A stretch of DNA of 38,178 nt, taken from positions 1-38,178 of the forward strand of contig NZ_AUIJ01000027.1 of NCBI RefSeq assembly GCF_000423645.1. The letters run 5' to 3'. This stretch comes from Sediminimonas qiaohouensis DSM 21189 (GTDB lineage Bacteria > Pseudomonadota > Alphaproteobacteria > Rhodobacterales > Rhodobacteraceae). The first letter of the stretch is position 1. Each line of letters starts with the position of its first letter. The position numbers and the translations under genes are program-made. Of this stretch, positions 8,781 through 17,893 are shown in pieces. The notes beneath the pieces are model-generated. The model did no database searches and was not told the DNA's origin. It saw only the letters and a list, made by a program, of their open reading frames with translations.

Positions 8781-8833
8781 GCGGGGGGCCAGCCCCCCGC
8801 ACCCCCCGGAGTATTTGGGGCAAGATGAAGAAG
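8781..8833 (+). repeat. Rhodobacteraceae-type intergenic hairpin repeat, possible dnaB terminator
   Basis: A perfect 8-bp stem GCGGGGGG/CCCCCCGC (8781-8788 with 8793-8800, loop CCAG) is followed by ACCCCCCGGAGTATTTGGGG and CAAGATGAAG. I recognise the combination of a G/C hairpin, a CCCCGGAGTATTT core and CAAGATGAAGA as a repeat found at many gene ends in Rhodobacteraceae genomes. It lies 20 bases after the dnaB stop. Only one copy is present in this window. It may serve as a transcription terminator or a REP-like element. Confidence 0.65.
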
Positions 8834-8937
8834 CGCGGGCGGGCGCCGGCCGCGTGTGGACAAGGGGGCGAATCCCGACCCCGGCGGAACGGTGTCTTTC
8901 CGCTTGACCTGAGGCGAGAGGCTGTCAAGAAACGCGC

Positions 8938-9984
8938 ATGTCCAGTGGCACGCTAACAATAGATCTCGAGGCGCTCGTCGCGAACTGGCGCGCGCTCGAT
9001 TCCCGCTCGTCGGCGCAGGTTGAAACCGCGGCTGTGGTCAAGGCCGATGGCTATGGCCTTGGCGCCACACAGGTGGCGCGCGCGCTGGCGCGGGCCGGGG
9101 CGCGGCGGTTTTTCGTGGCCATCGCCGAAGAAGGCGCCGCGATCCGGCAGGCGCTTGGGCCGGGTCCCGAGATCAACGTGTTTTCGGGCCACATGCCCGG
9201 CGACACCGAGATGATCCACGATCTGCAACTGGTGCCGATGATCAACTCGATCGACCAGATGCTGCGCCATGTCGAGGCCCTGCCGGGTGCGCCATTCGGC
9301 GTGCAGCTTGATACCGGGATGAACCGCCTTGGCATGGAGCCGAACGAATGGGCGGCCCTGCAAGACATCGCCGTGCAACAGCGACCCACCCTGATCATGT
9401 CGCACATGGCCTGCGCGGACGCGCCCGATCACCCGATGAACGCGCATCAGTTGCGCATGTTCAACGAGATGACCGCGGGCCTCAATGTGCCGCGATCCCT
9501 GGCGGCGACGGGCGGCATCCTGATGGGGCCGGAGTATCATTTCGAGCTGACGCGCCCGGGCATAGGCCTTTATGGCGGGCTGCCCTTTGCCGAGGCGCGC
9601 CCCGTGGCGCACCTGTCGATTCCGGTGATCCAGAGCCGGTGGATCAGCGCCGGCGAAACCGTGGGCTACGGCAACACGTGGACCGCGCAGCAGGACACGC
9701 GCATCGCCACCATCGCGGCGGGCTATGCCGACGGGATCATGCGGCTTTTGGGGCCGTGGCTATCGCTTTATGCGGCGGGCGGCGTGCCCTGCCCCGTACG
9801 CGGGCGCATTTCCATGGACCTCATTGGCGTGGACATCACCCACCTGCCCGAAGAGCCTGCCGCGCTGGAGGTTCTGGGGATGAACCAGGGAGTTGATGAC
9901 CTTGCCGGGCTGATCGACACGATCGGCTACGAGATCCTGACATCGCTGGGGGGGCGCTACGCAAGGCGCCTGCACGGCGCATGA
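8938..9984 (+). CDS. alr: Alanine racemase
   Basis: Alr converts L-alanine to D-alanine for peptidoglycan using pyridoxal phosphate. The 348-residue product has the N-terminal barrel with the PLP lysine at 35 ([11 protein letters not shown]), the LDTGMNRLG strand, the [11 protein letters not shown] motif, and the second catalytic residue Tyr244 in VGYGNTW. The C-terminal beta domain carries GRISMDL. Only a weak ribosome site (AAGAAA) precedes the ATG. A CTTGAC/GTCAAG inverted repeat (8903-8929) spans the region just before the start. The stop overlaps mlaE by ATGA, linking wall precursor supply to the transporter genes. Confidence 0.95.
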   Translation: MSSGTLTIDLEALVANWRALDSRSSAQVETAAVVKADGYGLGATQVARALARAGARRFFVAIAEEGAAIRQALGPGPEINVFSGHMPGDTEMIHDLQLVPMINSIDQMLRHVEALPGAPFGVQLDTGMNRLGMEPNEWAALQDIAVQQRPTLIMSHMACADAPDHPMNAHQLRMFNEMTAGLNVPRSLAATGGILMGPEYHFELTRPGIGLYGGLPFAEARPVAHLSIPVIQSRWISAGETVGYGNTWTAQQDTRIATIAAGYADGIMRLLGPWLSLYAAGGVPCPVRGRISMDLIGVDITHLPEEPAALEVLGMNQGVDDLAGLIDTIGYEILTSLGGRYARRLHGA

Positions 9985-10763
9985 GCGCCGCCGCCCCGAT
10001 CGCCGCGCTTGGCCGCTCGGTCCTGGGGGCGCTGGCCCTGATCGGGCGAATTGCGCTTTTCGCCGCCGACACCGTGAGCCACGCCCTGCGCCCGCCCTTC
10101 TACTGGCGCGAGTTCGGGCAGGCGCTGGTGCAGATCGGATGGCTGTCGCTGCCGGTGGTGGGGCTGACGGCGCTGTTTACGGGCGGGGCGCTGGCGCTGC
10201 AGATCTACGCCGGCGGATCGCGGTTCAACGCCGAATCCGTGGTGCCCTCGATCGTGGCCATCGGCATGGTGCGCGAGTTGGGGCCGGTTCTGGGCGGGCT
10301 GATGGTGGCGGCGCGGGTGGCCTCGTCCATCGCAGCCGAAATCGGCACCATGAAGGTGACCGAGCAGATCGACGCGCTGGTGACGCTATCCACCCACCCG
10401 ATGAAATACCTGACCCTGCCGCGCGTGTTGGCGGCGACGCTGGCGGTGCCGGTCCTGGTGGGCATGGGCGACGCCATCGGGATCATGGGCGGCTACCTGG
10501 TGGGCGTGACGCGGTTGGAATTCAATCCGGGCACGTACCTTAACAACACGGTTGATTTCCTTGAGCGGTGGGATGTCGTATCAGGCCTGATCAAGGGCGC
10601 GGTGTTCGGGTTCATCGTGGCGGTGATGGGGTGCTATCACGGCATGCATTCGGGCCGCGGCGCGCAGGGCGTGGGACGGGCCACCAAGTCGGCGGTGGTG
10701 GCGGCCTCGATCCTGATCTTGGCGGCCAATTACATTCTGACGGAGCTGTTTTTCTCGGCATGA
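9981..10763 (+). CDS. mlaE: MlaE-family ABC transporter permease
   Basis: The 260-residue product is an MlaE/TrpD-type permease: an N-terminal amphipathic helix, about five membrane helices, and the conserved cytoplasmic coupling segment [14 protein letters not shown]. This family forms the inner-membrane core of phospholipid transporters that keep outer-membrane lipid asymmetry. It overlaps alr upstream and mlaF downstream by ATGA, so the pair is translationally coupled. No MCE-domain (MlaD) gene is nearby; such subunits may be encoded elsewhere. The symbol is by family; the lipid substrate is inferred. Confidence 0.87.
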   Translation: MSAAAPIAALGRSVLGALALIGRIALFAADTVSHALRPPFYWREFGQALVQIGWLSLPVVGLTALFTGGALALQIYAGGSRFNAESVVPSIVAIGMVRELGPVLGGLMVAARVASSIAAEIGTMKVTEQIDALVTLSTHPMKYLTLPRVLAATLAVPVLVGMGDAIGIMGGYLVGVTRLEFNPGTYLNNTVDFLERWDVVSGLIKGAVFGFIVAVMGCYHGMHSGRGAQGVGRATKSAVVAASILILAANYILTELFFSA

Positions 10764-11506
10764 TTACCCTGCGCGATGTTCATAAGGCCTTTGGCGACAA
10801 CCACGTTTTGCGGGGCGTGACGCTGGACGTGCCCACGGGCGAAAGCATGGTGATCATCGGCGGCTCGGGCACCGGCAAATCGGTGGCGATCAAGTGCATC
10901 CTGGGGCTGGTGCAGCCCGACAGCGGCACCATCGAGGTGGACGGCCGCGACGTGCGCAGCGGCGATCGCGACGCGTTCCTGGCGCGGTTCGGGATGCTAT
11001 TCCAGGGCGGAGCGCTGTTCGACAGCTTGCCGGTCTGGCAAAACGTGGCATTCCGGTTGCTGCGCGGCAGCCTCAAGCGGCCCTGGCCCGAGGCGCGCGA
11101 GATCGCCATCGAGAAGCTGCGCCGCGTCGGCCTGACGCCCGATGCCGCCGACAAGTACCCGGCCGAACTGTCGGGCGGCATGCAAAAGCGCGTCGGCCTG
11201 GCCCGCGCCATCTGCGCCGAGCCCGAGATCATCTTTTTCGACGAGCCGACCACCGGGCTGGACCCGATCATGTCGGGCGTCATCAACGAGCTGATCCGCG
11301 AGATCGTGGTGGAAATGGGCGCCACGGCCATGGCCATCACCCACGACATGAGCAGCGTGCGCGCCATCGCCGACAAGGTGGCGATGCTGCATGATGGCAT
11401 CATCCAGTGGACCGGCCCGGTGTCGCAACTGGACGATTCGGGCGATCCCTACCTTGATCAGTTCATCCACGGCCGCGCCGAGGGCCCGATCGAAGCGGTG
11501 CGCTGA
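10760..11506 (+). CDS. mlaF: MlaF-family ABC transporter ATP-binding protein
   Basis: This 248-residue ATPase powers the MlaE permease encoded just before it. It has Walker A GGSGTGKS at residues 34-41, the Q-loop region MLFQGGALFDSL, the signature LSGGMQKRVGLARA, Walker B IIFFDEPTTGLDP and the switch histidine in ITHDMSSV. The QGGALFDSL-type Q-loop and the GGMQKR signature are typical of MlaF/Mkl proteins rather than general importers. The ATG at 10760 overlaps the mlaE stop; an open extension upstream lies inside mlaE in another frame and is not part of the gene. Confidence 0.92.
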   Translation: MITLRDVHKAFGDNHVLRGVTLDVPTGESMVIIGGSGTGKSVAIKCILGLVQPDSGTIEVDGRDVRSGDRDAFLARFGMLFQGGALFDSLPVWQNVAFRLLRGSLKRPWPEAREIAIEKLRRVGLTPDAADKYPAELSGGMQKRVGLARAICAEPEIIFFDEPTTGLDPIMSGVINELIREIVVEMGATAMAITHDMSSVRAIADKVAMLHDGIIQWTGPVSQLDDSGDPYLDQFIHGRAEGPIEAVR

Positions 11507-11507
11507 G

Positions 11508-11891
11508 ATGTTGGAGCCGAGCCCGATATTCGTTGGCTTCCTGCTGCTGAAATCCTATTTCTACCTGCCCGCGATCCTGCTGTTGGCGCTGCTGCGCGTG
11601 GGCGGCGGGCGCGGCATATGGGTGCGCATCGCCGCCGGGATTGCTGCGGCGGTGGCGCTGATCGGGCTGGCGGCGCGGTTCGGGCCGCCGTTGTTGGGGC
11701 TGTATTCCGGCCCGGTGCACATGGCGGCGGTCCAGGTGACGGCGCTTGGTGGGGGCATGGGGATGCCGCTGCTGGCGTCGGCGGGCCTCGCGCTGTCCGC
11801 CCTGCCCCGCCTTGCCCGTTGGCGCGGGATCGACGCGGTGCACGCGGTAGTGCTGCTGGTGCTGCTGGGTCTTTGGGCGCTGGCGCGGTAG
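11508..11891 (+). CDS. Small integral membrane protein, unknown function
   Basis: The 127-residue product starts one base after the mlaF stop (TGAG-ATG), so it is almost certainly in the same transcript. It has about four hydrophobic helices (residues 8-30, 37-56, 72-97 and 106-126) and a short loop with PPLLGLYSGPVH. I do not recognise a family. Its position between the transporter ATPase and radA suggests an accessory membrane subunit, but a passenger gene is equally possible. Confidence 0.72.
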   Translation: MLEPSPIFVGFLLLKSYFYLPAILLLALLRVGGGRGIWVRIAAGIAAAVALIGLAARFGPPLLGLYSGPVHMAAVQVTALGGGMGMPLLASAGLALSALPRLARWRGIDAVHAVVLLVLLGLWALAR

Positions 11892-11952
11892 CGCCACGCG
11901 CGGCGGGCAACATGCGCTTGCACCGCATCGCCGCCTCGGGCAGAAGAAACCG

Positions 11953-13317
11953 ATGGCAAAGAGCAACAGCTTCACCTGTACCGCCTGCGGCGCCGCAACG
12001 ACCAAGTGGTCGGGGCGCTGCGATGCGTGCGGCGCGTGGAACACCATCGTCGAGGAAAAGCCGCTTTCGGCCGGCCCACCGTCAAAGGCGCTTGGGGCGC
12101 GGCGCGGGCGGGCGGTGGCGCTGACTGATCTGGCCACGCAAGAGGCGCCGCCGCCGCGCACCCGCTCGGGTATGGACGAACTGGACCGCGTCTTGGGCGG
12201 GGGGCTGGTGCCGTCCTCGGCGATCCTGGTGGGGGGCGATCCGGGCATCGGCAAATCGACGCTGCTGCTACAAGGCGCGGCGCGGTTCGCGCGCGCAGGC
12301 CTAAAGACGCTTTACGTGTCGGGCGAAGAAGCCAGCGCGCAGGTGCGCATGCGCGCGCAGCGGCTGGCGCTGACGGATGCGCCGGTACAACTGGCGGCCG
12401 AGACCAACCTGCGCGATATCCTCACCACGCTGGAAGAGGAAAAGCCGCAGTTGGTGATCATCGATTCGATTCAAACGATCTGGGCCGACAATGTCGAAAG
12501 CGCGCCGGGCAGCGTGGCACAGGTGCGCGCGGCGGCGCATGAGCTGACCAGTTTCGCCAAGCGGCGCGACATGTCCGTGATCCTTGTCGGTCACGTCACC
12601 AAGGAAGGGCAGATCGCCGGCCCGCGCGTGGTGGAACACATGGTTGATTGCGTGCTTTATTTCGAAGGCGAGCGCGGGCACCAGTTCCGCATTCTACGCA
12701 GCGTCAAGAACCGCTTTGGCCCCGCAGACGAGATCGGCGTGTTCGAGATGACGGGCGGTGGCCTGTCGGAGGTCGCCAACCCCTCGGCCCTGTTCCTGTC
12801 GGAACGCGGACAGCCGACGCCCGGCTCGGTCGTGTTTTCGGGGATCGAGGGCACGCGCCCGGTGCTGGTGGAGTTCCAGGCGCTTGTCGCGCCCTCGTCG
12901 CTGTCACAGCCGCGCCGCACGGTGGTTGGCTGGGATGGTGGGCGGCTGGCGATGATCCTGGCGGTACTCGAGGCGCGCTGCGGCATTCCGTTCGCGGGGC
13001 TAGATGTGTACCTGAACGTCGCCGGCGGCATGAAGATCAGCGAACCGGCCGCCGACCTAGCGGTGGCCGCGGCGCTCCTGAGCGCGCGCGAGGATGTGGC
13101 CCTGCCCGCCGAAACGGTGGTTTTCGGGGAAATCAGCCTGTCGGGCGCGTTGCGACCCGTCGGCCAGAGTGAAAACAGGTTGAAAGAAGCGCAAAAACTT
13201 GGTTTCACGTCAGCGATTACCCCTTCGGGCGGCAAGCCGGGCGGGACCAGTGGCCTGAAACTGACCCAGATGGGCGATCTGACGGCTTTTGTTGGCGAGG
13301 TTTTTGGCGCCGGTTGA
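11953..13317 (+). CDS. radA: DNA repair protein RadA (Sms)
   Basis: RadA is a RecA-related ATPase and helicase that promotes branch migration in recombination repair. The 454-residue product is of standard length. It has the N-terminal zinc finger with Cys9, Cys12, Cys24 and Cys27, Walker A GGDPGIGKST near residue 95, the RadA-specific KNRFG motif near residue 252, and a C-terminal Lon-protease-like domain (GGMKISEPAADLAV). It follows the small membrane gene by 61 bases and precedes cvpA by 28 bases. Confidence 0.95.
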   Translation: MAKSNSFTCTACGAATTKWSGRCDACGAWNTIVEEKPLSAGPPSKALGARRGRAVALTDLATQEAPPPRTRSGMDELDRVLGGGLVPSSAILVGGDPGIGKSTLLLQGAARFARAGLKTLYVSGEEASAQVRMRAQRLALTDAPVQLAAETNLRDILTTLEEEKPQLVIIDSIQTIWADNVESAPGSVAQVRAAAHELTSFAKRRDMSVILVGHVTKEGQIAGPRVVEHMVDCVLYFEGERGHQFRILRSVKNRFGPADEIGVFEMTGGGLSEVANPSALFLSERGQPTPGSVVFSGIEGTRPVLVEFQALVAPSSLSQPRRTVVGWDGGRLAMILAVLEARCGIPFAGLDVYLNVAGGMKISEPAADLAVAAALLSAREDVALPAETVVFGEISLSGALRPVGQSENRLKEAQKLGFTSAITPSGGKPGGTSGLKLTQMGDLTAFVGEVFGAG

Positions 13318-13345
13318 GCGTCTGAGATACGGGGATACGAGGGAC

Positions 13346-13906
13346 ATGGACGGCTTTACCATCATCGACGGCGGGGTGGCGCTGATCATTCTGCTATCGG
13401 CCGTGTTGGCCTATTCACGCGGGATCGTGCGCGAGACGCTGGCGATTGTCGGCTGGATCGCGGCGGCGATCGTCGGGTTCATCTTTGCGCCGCAGGTGCA
13501 GCCGCTGGTCAAGGAAATCCCGATGATCGGCTCGATCATCGCGGACAGTTGCGAATTGTCGGTAATCGCCGCCTTTGCCGCGGTGTTCGCGGTGGCGCTG
13601 GTTCTGGCATCGCTGTTCACGCCGCTGTTTTCCACGGTGGTGCAGCGCTCGGCGATTGGCGGGCTGGACCAGGGGGCGGGGTTCTTCTTTGGGGTTCTGC
13701 GCGGTGTCTTGCTGATCGCGGTGGCGTTTTTCGTCTACGACACGATCATGACCGGGCAGGACGTCGCGATGATCGACGACAGCCGCTCGGCCCAGATCTT
13801 TGGCCGGATGACCACGCAGATCGAAGATCGCGACCCCGAGCAAGCGCTTGGCTGGATTACGCAGCAATACGAGACACTTGTCAGCGTGTGCGACGCCCCC
13901 GCGTAA
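13346..13906 (+). CDS. cvpA: CvpA family membrane protein
   Basis: The 186-residue product has four hydrophobic helices (about 6-24, 31-50, 70-95 and 105-128) and the CvpA hallmark stretch around SRGIVRETLAIVGWIAA. In E. coli, CvpA is needed for colicin V production and lies directly upstream of purF; that adjacency is kept here. The ATG at 13346 follows GAGGGAC; the frame is open a little further upstream but overlaps radA. The real function in alphaproteobacteria is unclear. The stop is followed by a 138-base gap holding the purF promoter region. Confidence 0.88.
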   Translation: MDGFTIIDGGVALIILLSAVLAYSRGIVRETLAIVGWIAAAIVGFIFAPQVQPLVKEIPMIGSIIADSCELSVIAAFAAVFAVALVLASLFTPLFSTVVQRSAIGGLDQGAGFFFGVLRGVLLIAVAFFVYDTIMTGQDVAMIDDSRSAQIFGRMTTQIEDRDPEQALGWITQQYETLVSVCDAPA

Positions 13907-13969
13907 GGACACCGCGCCGCCCGTGAACGCTCTCGTGGTGCCGGTCTCAAACTGTTTTGTGATCCTTTC

Positions 13970-13998
13970 GTGACACTGGCCGGTCAAGCGCTTATGTA
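13970..13998 (+). promoter_or_regulatory. Possible purF promoter
   Basis: GTGACA (13970-13975) and TATGTA (13993-13998) are 17 bases apart, about 46 bases before the purF start. The match to the sigma-70 consensus is only moderate. A GTGCACAATATCGTGC partial palindrome lies just downstream (13999-14014) and could be an operator. Nothing else in the 138-base gap after cvpA stands out. Confidence 0.3.
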
Positions 13999-14044
13999 GT
14001 GCACAATATCGTGCCAAACGGATTCGGAGCTGCCCGCCTTGTCC

Positions 14045-15502
14045 ATGCAAATGCCTCCCGCCCATCCCTTCGACGACGACAAACTGCGCGAAGAATGTGG
14101 CGTCTACGGGGTTCTCGGTGTCAGTGACGCCGCCAATTTCGTCGCCCTTGGCCTGCATGCCCTGCAACATCGCGGGCAAGAGGCCGGTGGCATTGTCGCC
14201 TATGATCCGCAAGAGGGGTTCAACGCGGCGCACCGCTTCGGCTATGTCCGCGACAATTTCACCTCGCAAACGTTGATGAAAACGTTGCCCGGCGCGCTGG
14301 CGATCGGGCATGTGCGCTATTCCACCGCCGGGTCCAAGGGGGCGGCGATCCGCGACGTGCAACCGTTCTTTGGCGAGTTCTCGATGGGCGGCGCGGCGAT
14401 CGCCCATAACGGCAACATCACCAACGCCGAGGCGCTCAGGCGCGAGTTGATCGAGCGCGGTTCGATCTTCCAATCCTCGTCCGACAGCGAATGCATCATT
14501 CACCTGATGGCGCGGTCCCTGCAAAAGGGCATCCCCGAGCGGATGGAAGACGCCCTGCGCCGGGTCGAAGGGGCGTTTTCCATCGTCGCCATGACGCGGA
14601 CCAAGCTGATTGGCGTGCGCGACCCATTGGGCGTGCGGCCGCTGGTCCTGGGTCAGGTCGCGGGAGCGTATGTCCTGAGTTCCGAGACCTGCGCGCTGGA
14701 TATCATCGGCGCCGAATACGTGCGCGAGATCGAGCCGGGCGAAATGGTCGTGATCGACCACAAGGGCCTCGAAAGCCGCTTTCCGTTCCGGCGCCAATCC
14801 CCGCGGTTTTGCATTTTTGAGCATGTCTATTTCTCGCGCCCCGACAGCATCCTCGGCGGCCGCTCGGTCTACGAGACACGCCGCCAGATCGGTGTCGAAC
14901 TGGCCCGCGAGGCGCCGGTCGAGGCCGATCTCGTCTGCCCCGTCCCCGATAGCGGCACACCCGCCGCGATCGGCTACAGCCAGGAAAGCGGCATTCCCTA
15001 CGCGATGGGGATCATCCGCAACCAGTATGTCGGCCGCACTTTCATCGAGCCAACCGAGCAAATCCGCAACATGGGCGTGCGCCTGAAGCTGAACGTGAAC
15101 CGCGCCCTGATCAAGGACAAGCGCGTAGTGCTGGTCGATGACAGCGTGGTGCGCGGCACCACCAGCCGCAAGATCAAGGAGATGATCCTGGATGCCGGCG
15201 CCAAGGAGGTGCATTTCCGCATCGCCAGCCCGCCCACCTCGTGGCCCTGTTTCTACGGGGTGGACACGCCGCAGCGCGAGAAACTGCTGGCGGCGAGCAT
15301 GTCCGAAGAGGAAATGCGCGCCCATCTGCAGGTGGACAGCCTGAAGTTCATCACGCTCGACGGGCTCTACCGCGCCGCAGGCGAGGCGCAGGGCCGCAAC
15401 AGCGCGTGCCCGCAATATTGCGATGCGTGTTTCTCGGGGGAATACCCGGTCGCGCCCAGCGATATGCTGGAAAAAGGGTTCAAACTCAAGGCGGCGGAAT
15501 AA
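14045..15502 (+). CDS. purF: Amidophosphoribosyltransferase
   Basis: PurF makes 5-phosphoribosylamine from PRPP and glutamine, the first committed purine step. The 485-residue product is of the Bacillus type: a short propeptide precedes the nucleophile Cys18 (EECGVYGVLG), which would become N-terminal after cleavage. The PRPP loop is VVLVDDSVVRGTTS. Four Cys expected to bind an iron-sulfur cluster are present, in CIFEHVYF, WPCFYGVD and CDACFSG. The start could instead be TTG at 14039, since GGAG at 14026 is better spaced for it (9 bases) than for ATG 14045 (15 bases). A purF-cvpA pairing is widespread. Confidence 0.95.
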   Translation: MQMPPAHPFDDDKLREECGVYGVLGVSDAANFVALGLHALQHRGQEAGGIVAYDPQEGFNAAHRFGYVRDNFTSQTLMKTLPGALAIGHVRYSTAGSKGAAIRDVQPFFGEFSMGGAAIAHNGNITNAEALRRELIERGSIFQSSSDSECIIHLMARSLQKGIPERMEDALRRVEGAFSIVAMTRTKLIGVRDPLGVRPLVLGQVAGAYVLSSETCALDIIGAEYVREIEPGEMVVIDHKGLESRFPFRRQSPRFCIFEHVYFSRPDSILGGRSVYETRRQIGVELAREAPVEADLVCPVPDSGTPAAIGYSQESGIPYAMGIIRNQYVGRTFIEPTEQIRNMGVRLKLNVNRALIKDKRVVLVDDSVVRGTTSRKIKEMILDAGAKEVHFRIASPPTSWPCFYGVDTPQREKLLAASMSEEEMRAHLQVDSLKFITLDGLYRAAGEAQGRNSACPQYCDACFSGEYPVAPSDMLEKGFKLKAAE

Positions 15503-15562
15503 CCGCCGCGCCTCGTCGACCGCATGGGCACCACGGGGCACAAACGGCAAGAGAGCATGACC

Positions 15563-16207
15563 ATGAGCGAAAAGATCGCGCTGATAACGGGGGCCTCGCG
15601 CGGACTTGGCGCAGCACTGGCCGAGGAATTGTCGGGCACCCATCACGTGGTCGCCGTGGCCCGCACCACCGGCGCGCTGGAAGAGTTGGACGACCGCATT
15701 CAGGCCACCGGCGCCAGCGCGACGCTAGCGCCGATGGACGTGACCAACCCCGACGCGATGGCGCAGCTTTGCCGCTCGATCCATGATCGCTGGGGCGGAA
15801 TCGATATCTGGGCGCATTGCGCGATCCATGCCGCCCCCCTGGCGCCGGCTTATTTCCTCGATGCCAAGGATTGGGAAAAATCCGTGGCCTGTAACGTCAC
15901 CGCGACCGGGCAACTTATTCCGTTCATCGCCCCGCTTCTGGGCGAAGAGGGAACCGCGCTGTTTTTCGACGATCCGCGCGGGGGGGAGAAATTCTTTGGC
16001 GCCTACGGGGCAACCAAGGCCGCGCAGATCGCGCTGGCCCGCTCATGGGCCGCCGAGACCGAGCGCACCGGCCCGTCGGTAAGGGTCCTGGCCCCCGCGC
16101 CGATGGCCACGGCCACGCGCGCGCGCTTCTTCCCCGGCGAGGATCGCACAGCGCTCAGCACCCCCCGCGACGAGGCCAGGCGGCTTGTGTCGCAACTGGG
16201 CGCCTGA
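15563..16207 (+). CDS. Short-chain dehydrogenase/reductase (YciK-like)
   Basis: The product is 214 residues from ATG 15563, chosen because AAGAGAG lies 7 bases upstream; ATG 15557 is also possible. The Rossmann fold has TGASRGLGAA at the N-terminus, and the catalytic Tyr and Lys are present in AYGATK. The usual catalytic Ser, about 12-13 residues before the Tyr, is replaced: the segment reads FFDDPRGGEKFF. Thus the standard Ser-Tyr-Lys triad is incomplete. The protein is shorter than most oxidoreductases of the family (about 250). Substrate unknown. It lies 60 bases after purF and may share its transcript. Confidence 0.82.
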   Translation: MSEKIALITGASRGLGAALAEELSGTHHVVAVARTTGALEELDDRIQATGASATLAPMDVTNPDAMAQLCRSIHDRWGGIDIWAHCAIHAAPLAPAYFLDAKDWEKSVACNVTATGQLIPFIAPLLGEEGTALFFDDPRGGEKFFGAYGATKAAQIALARSWAAETERTGPSVRVLAPAPMATATRARFFPGEDRTALSTPRDEARRLVSQLGA

Positions 16208-16261
16208 GCGCAGCGGGTTTTAGTGCTTTTGAGTGTCTCGGTATAACCAATGCGCGAAATA

Positions 16262-16313
16262 GCGGCCGCAGGCCGCCGCGCATCGCCGGGCCGCCCCGGC
16301 ACGGCGATGCGCG
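16262..16313 (+). promoter_or_regulatory. Two adjacent strong hairpins upstream of surE
   Basis: A perfect 6-bp stem GCGGCC/GGCCGC (16262-16276, loop GCA) directly abuts a perfect 12-bp stem whose arms are 16277-16288 and 16302-16313, with a 13-base GC-rich loop. They lie 54 bases after the short-chain dehydrogenase stop and about 92 bases before surE. No U-tract follows, so simple intrinsic termination is uncertain; a Rho-independent stop, RNA stabiliser or mobile repeat are alternatives. Confidence 0.6.
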
Positions 16314-16404
16314 CCCCTTGTGCCCTCGCATCCCGGACGCCGCGCTTGCCCCGCCTTCCCCGCTCTACTACTAAGTGGCAAAGGCAGGACGAGGGCAGGA
16401 CCAG

Positions 16405-17193
16405 ATGCGCATTCTCATCACCAACGACGACGGCATCAACGCTCCGGGGCTTGAGGTGCTGCACGGCATCGCGGCCGAACTGGCCGGCCCCGATGGCGAG
16501 GTGTGGACCGTCGCGCCCGCGTTCGAGCAATCGGGCGTCGGCCACGCGATCAGCTACACCCACCCGATGATGCTGGCCCGTCTAAGCGAGCGCCGCTATG
16601 CCGCCGAAGGCAGCCCCGCGGATTGCGTCATGGCCGGCCTGCACGAGGTCTTGCGTGACGATCGGCCCGACCTGGTGCTGTCGGGCGTTAACCGGGGCAA
16701 TAACTCGGCCGAGAACGCGCTTTATTCCGGCACATTGGGCGGCGCGATGGAGGCGGCGTTGCAAGGCATACCGGCGATGGCGCTGTCGCAATACCTTGGC
16801 CCGCAGAATTTCCAGGCCGAGAACCCGTTCGAGGCGGCCGAAGTTCACGCGGTCGATGTCATTCGCAAGCTGCTCAAGGCCACCCCGGTGTCCGAGGACG
16901 GCGCCGATTACCGCCTGTTCTACAACATAAATTTCCCGCCCCTGCCCGCTGCCGAGGTGCTTGGCATGCGCATCGTCGCGCAGGGCTTTCGCCGCCACAC
17001 CAATTTCGGGGTCGAGCCGCACCTGTCGCCATCGGGGCGCAAGTTCCTGTGGGTCAAGGGCGGCGATCAGCACCGCCCGACCGCCCCCGACACCGACGCC
17101 GCCGTCAACCTCGAGGGCTACATCTCGGTCACGCCGATGCGTGCGGACCTGACCGCGCATGACATTTTGGATCAGCTCAAGGCCTTTGAATGA
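16405..17193 (+). CDS. surE: 5'/3'-nucleotidase SurE
   Basis: SurE is a metal-dependent nucleotidase that removes phosphate from nucleoside monophosphates and short polyphosphates, acting in stress survival. The 262-residue product has the N-terminal [13 protein letters not shown] motif with the metal-binding Asp pair (Asp8-Asp9), the conserved QSGVGHA segment and the SGVNRGNN loop. ATG 16405 gives the canonical [10 protein letters not shown] start. The stop overlaps the pcm start by ATGA. Confidence 0.95.
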   Translation: MRILITNDDGINAPGLEVLHGIAAELAGPDGEVWTVAPAFEQSGVGHAISYTHPMMLARLSERRYAAEGSPADCVMAGLHEVLRDDRPDLVLSGVNRGNNSAENALYSGTLGGAMEAALQGIPAMALSQYLGPQNFQAENPFEAAEVHAVDVIRKLLKATPVSEDGADYRLFYNINFPPLPAAEVLGMRIVAQGFRRHTNFGVEPHLSPSGRKFLWVKGGDQHRPTAPDTDAAVNLEGYISVTPMRADLTAHDILDQLKAFE

Positions 17194-17840
17194 ACGAGCC
17201 GGACGACGCCACACGCAAGATGCAGTTCCTGTTCGCGCTGCGCTCGAAGGGCGTCACCGATACGCGTGTTCTGTCGGTGATGGAAAAGATCGACCGCGGC
17301 CCGTTCATTCGCGGCCATTTCGCCGATCGCGCCTACGAGGACATGCCCCTTCCCATTGCATGCGGGCAGACCATATCGCAGCCCTCGATCGTGGGGTTGA
17401 TGACGCAGGCCCTGCGCATCAATCCGCGCGACAAGGTGCTGGAGGTGGGCACCGGCAGCGGCTACCAGGGGGCGATCCTGTCGCAACTGGCACGGCGGGT
17501 CTACACCGTTGACCGGCATCGCCGCCTGGTCCGCGAAGCGCGCGCCATTTTCGAGGCGCTGGACCTGACCAATATCACCGCCGTCTCGGCCGACGGAAGC
17601 TTTGGACTGCCGGACCAGGCGCCCTTCGACCGGATCCTCGTCACCGCCGCCGCCGAGGACCCGCCAGGCCCCCTATTGGCGCAATTGAAAATCGGGGGTA
17701 TCATGGTCTTGCCGGTCGGCCAGTCCGATACCGTGCAAAGCTTGATCCGCGTTACCAGGCACGACGCGGGTTACGAATACGACGAATTGCGCCAGGTGCG
17801 TTTTGTCCCTCTTATCGAAGGGCTGGGGCGTGACACCTGA
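17190..17840 (+). CDS. pcm: Protein-L-isoaspartate O-methyltransferase
   Basis: Pcm methylates isoaspartyl residues in damaged proteins using S-adenosylmethionine, starting their repair. The 216-residue product has the substrate-side motif [19 protein letters not shown] and the SAM-binding glycine motif [15 protein letters not shown]. It overlaps surE by ATGA and is followed 53 bases later by the NlpD-like gene, the same order as in enterobacteria, though no rpoS follows. Confidence 0.95.
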   Translation: MNEPDDATRKMQFLFALRSKGVTDTRVLSVMEKIDRGPFIRGHFADRAYEDMPLPIACGQTISQPSIVGLMTQALRINPRDKVLEVGTGSGYQGAILSQLARRVYTVDRHRRLVREARAIFEALDLTNITAVSADGSFGLPDQAPFDRILVTAAAEDPPGPLLAQLKIGGIMVLPVGQSDTVQSLIRVTRHDAGYEYDELRQVRFVPLIEGLGRDT

Positions 17841-17893
17841 GCAGGGATAAACGCGAAGCCCCGGCCACAAGGGGCGCGACAGAGGAATTCGAG

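Noticed and set aside
13415-15646. Minus-strand open frame of 743 codons opposite cvpA and purF
   Set aside because: It is the mirror of high-GC codon use in purF and cvpA, which are clear homologues; the translation is rich in His, Arg and Gln and fits no family.
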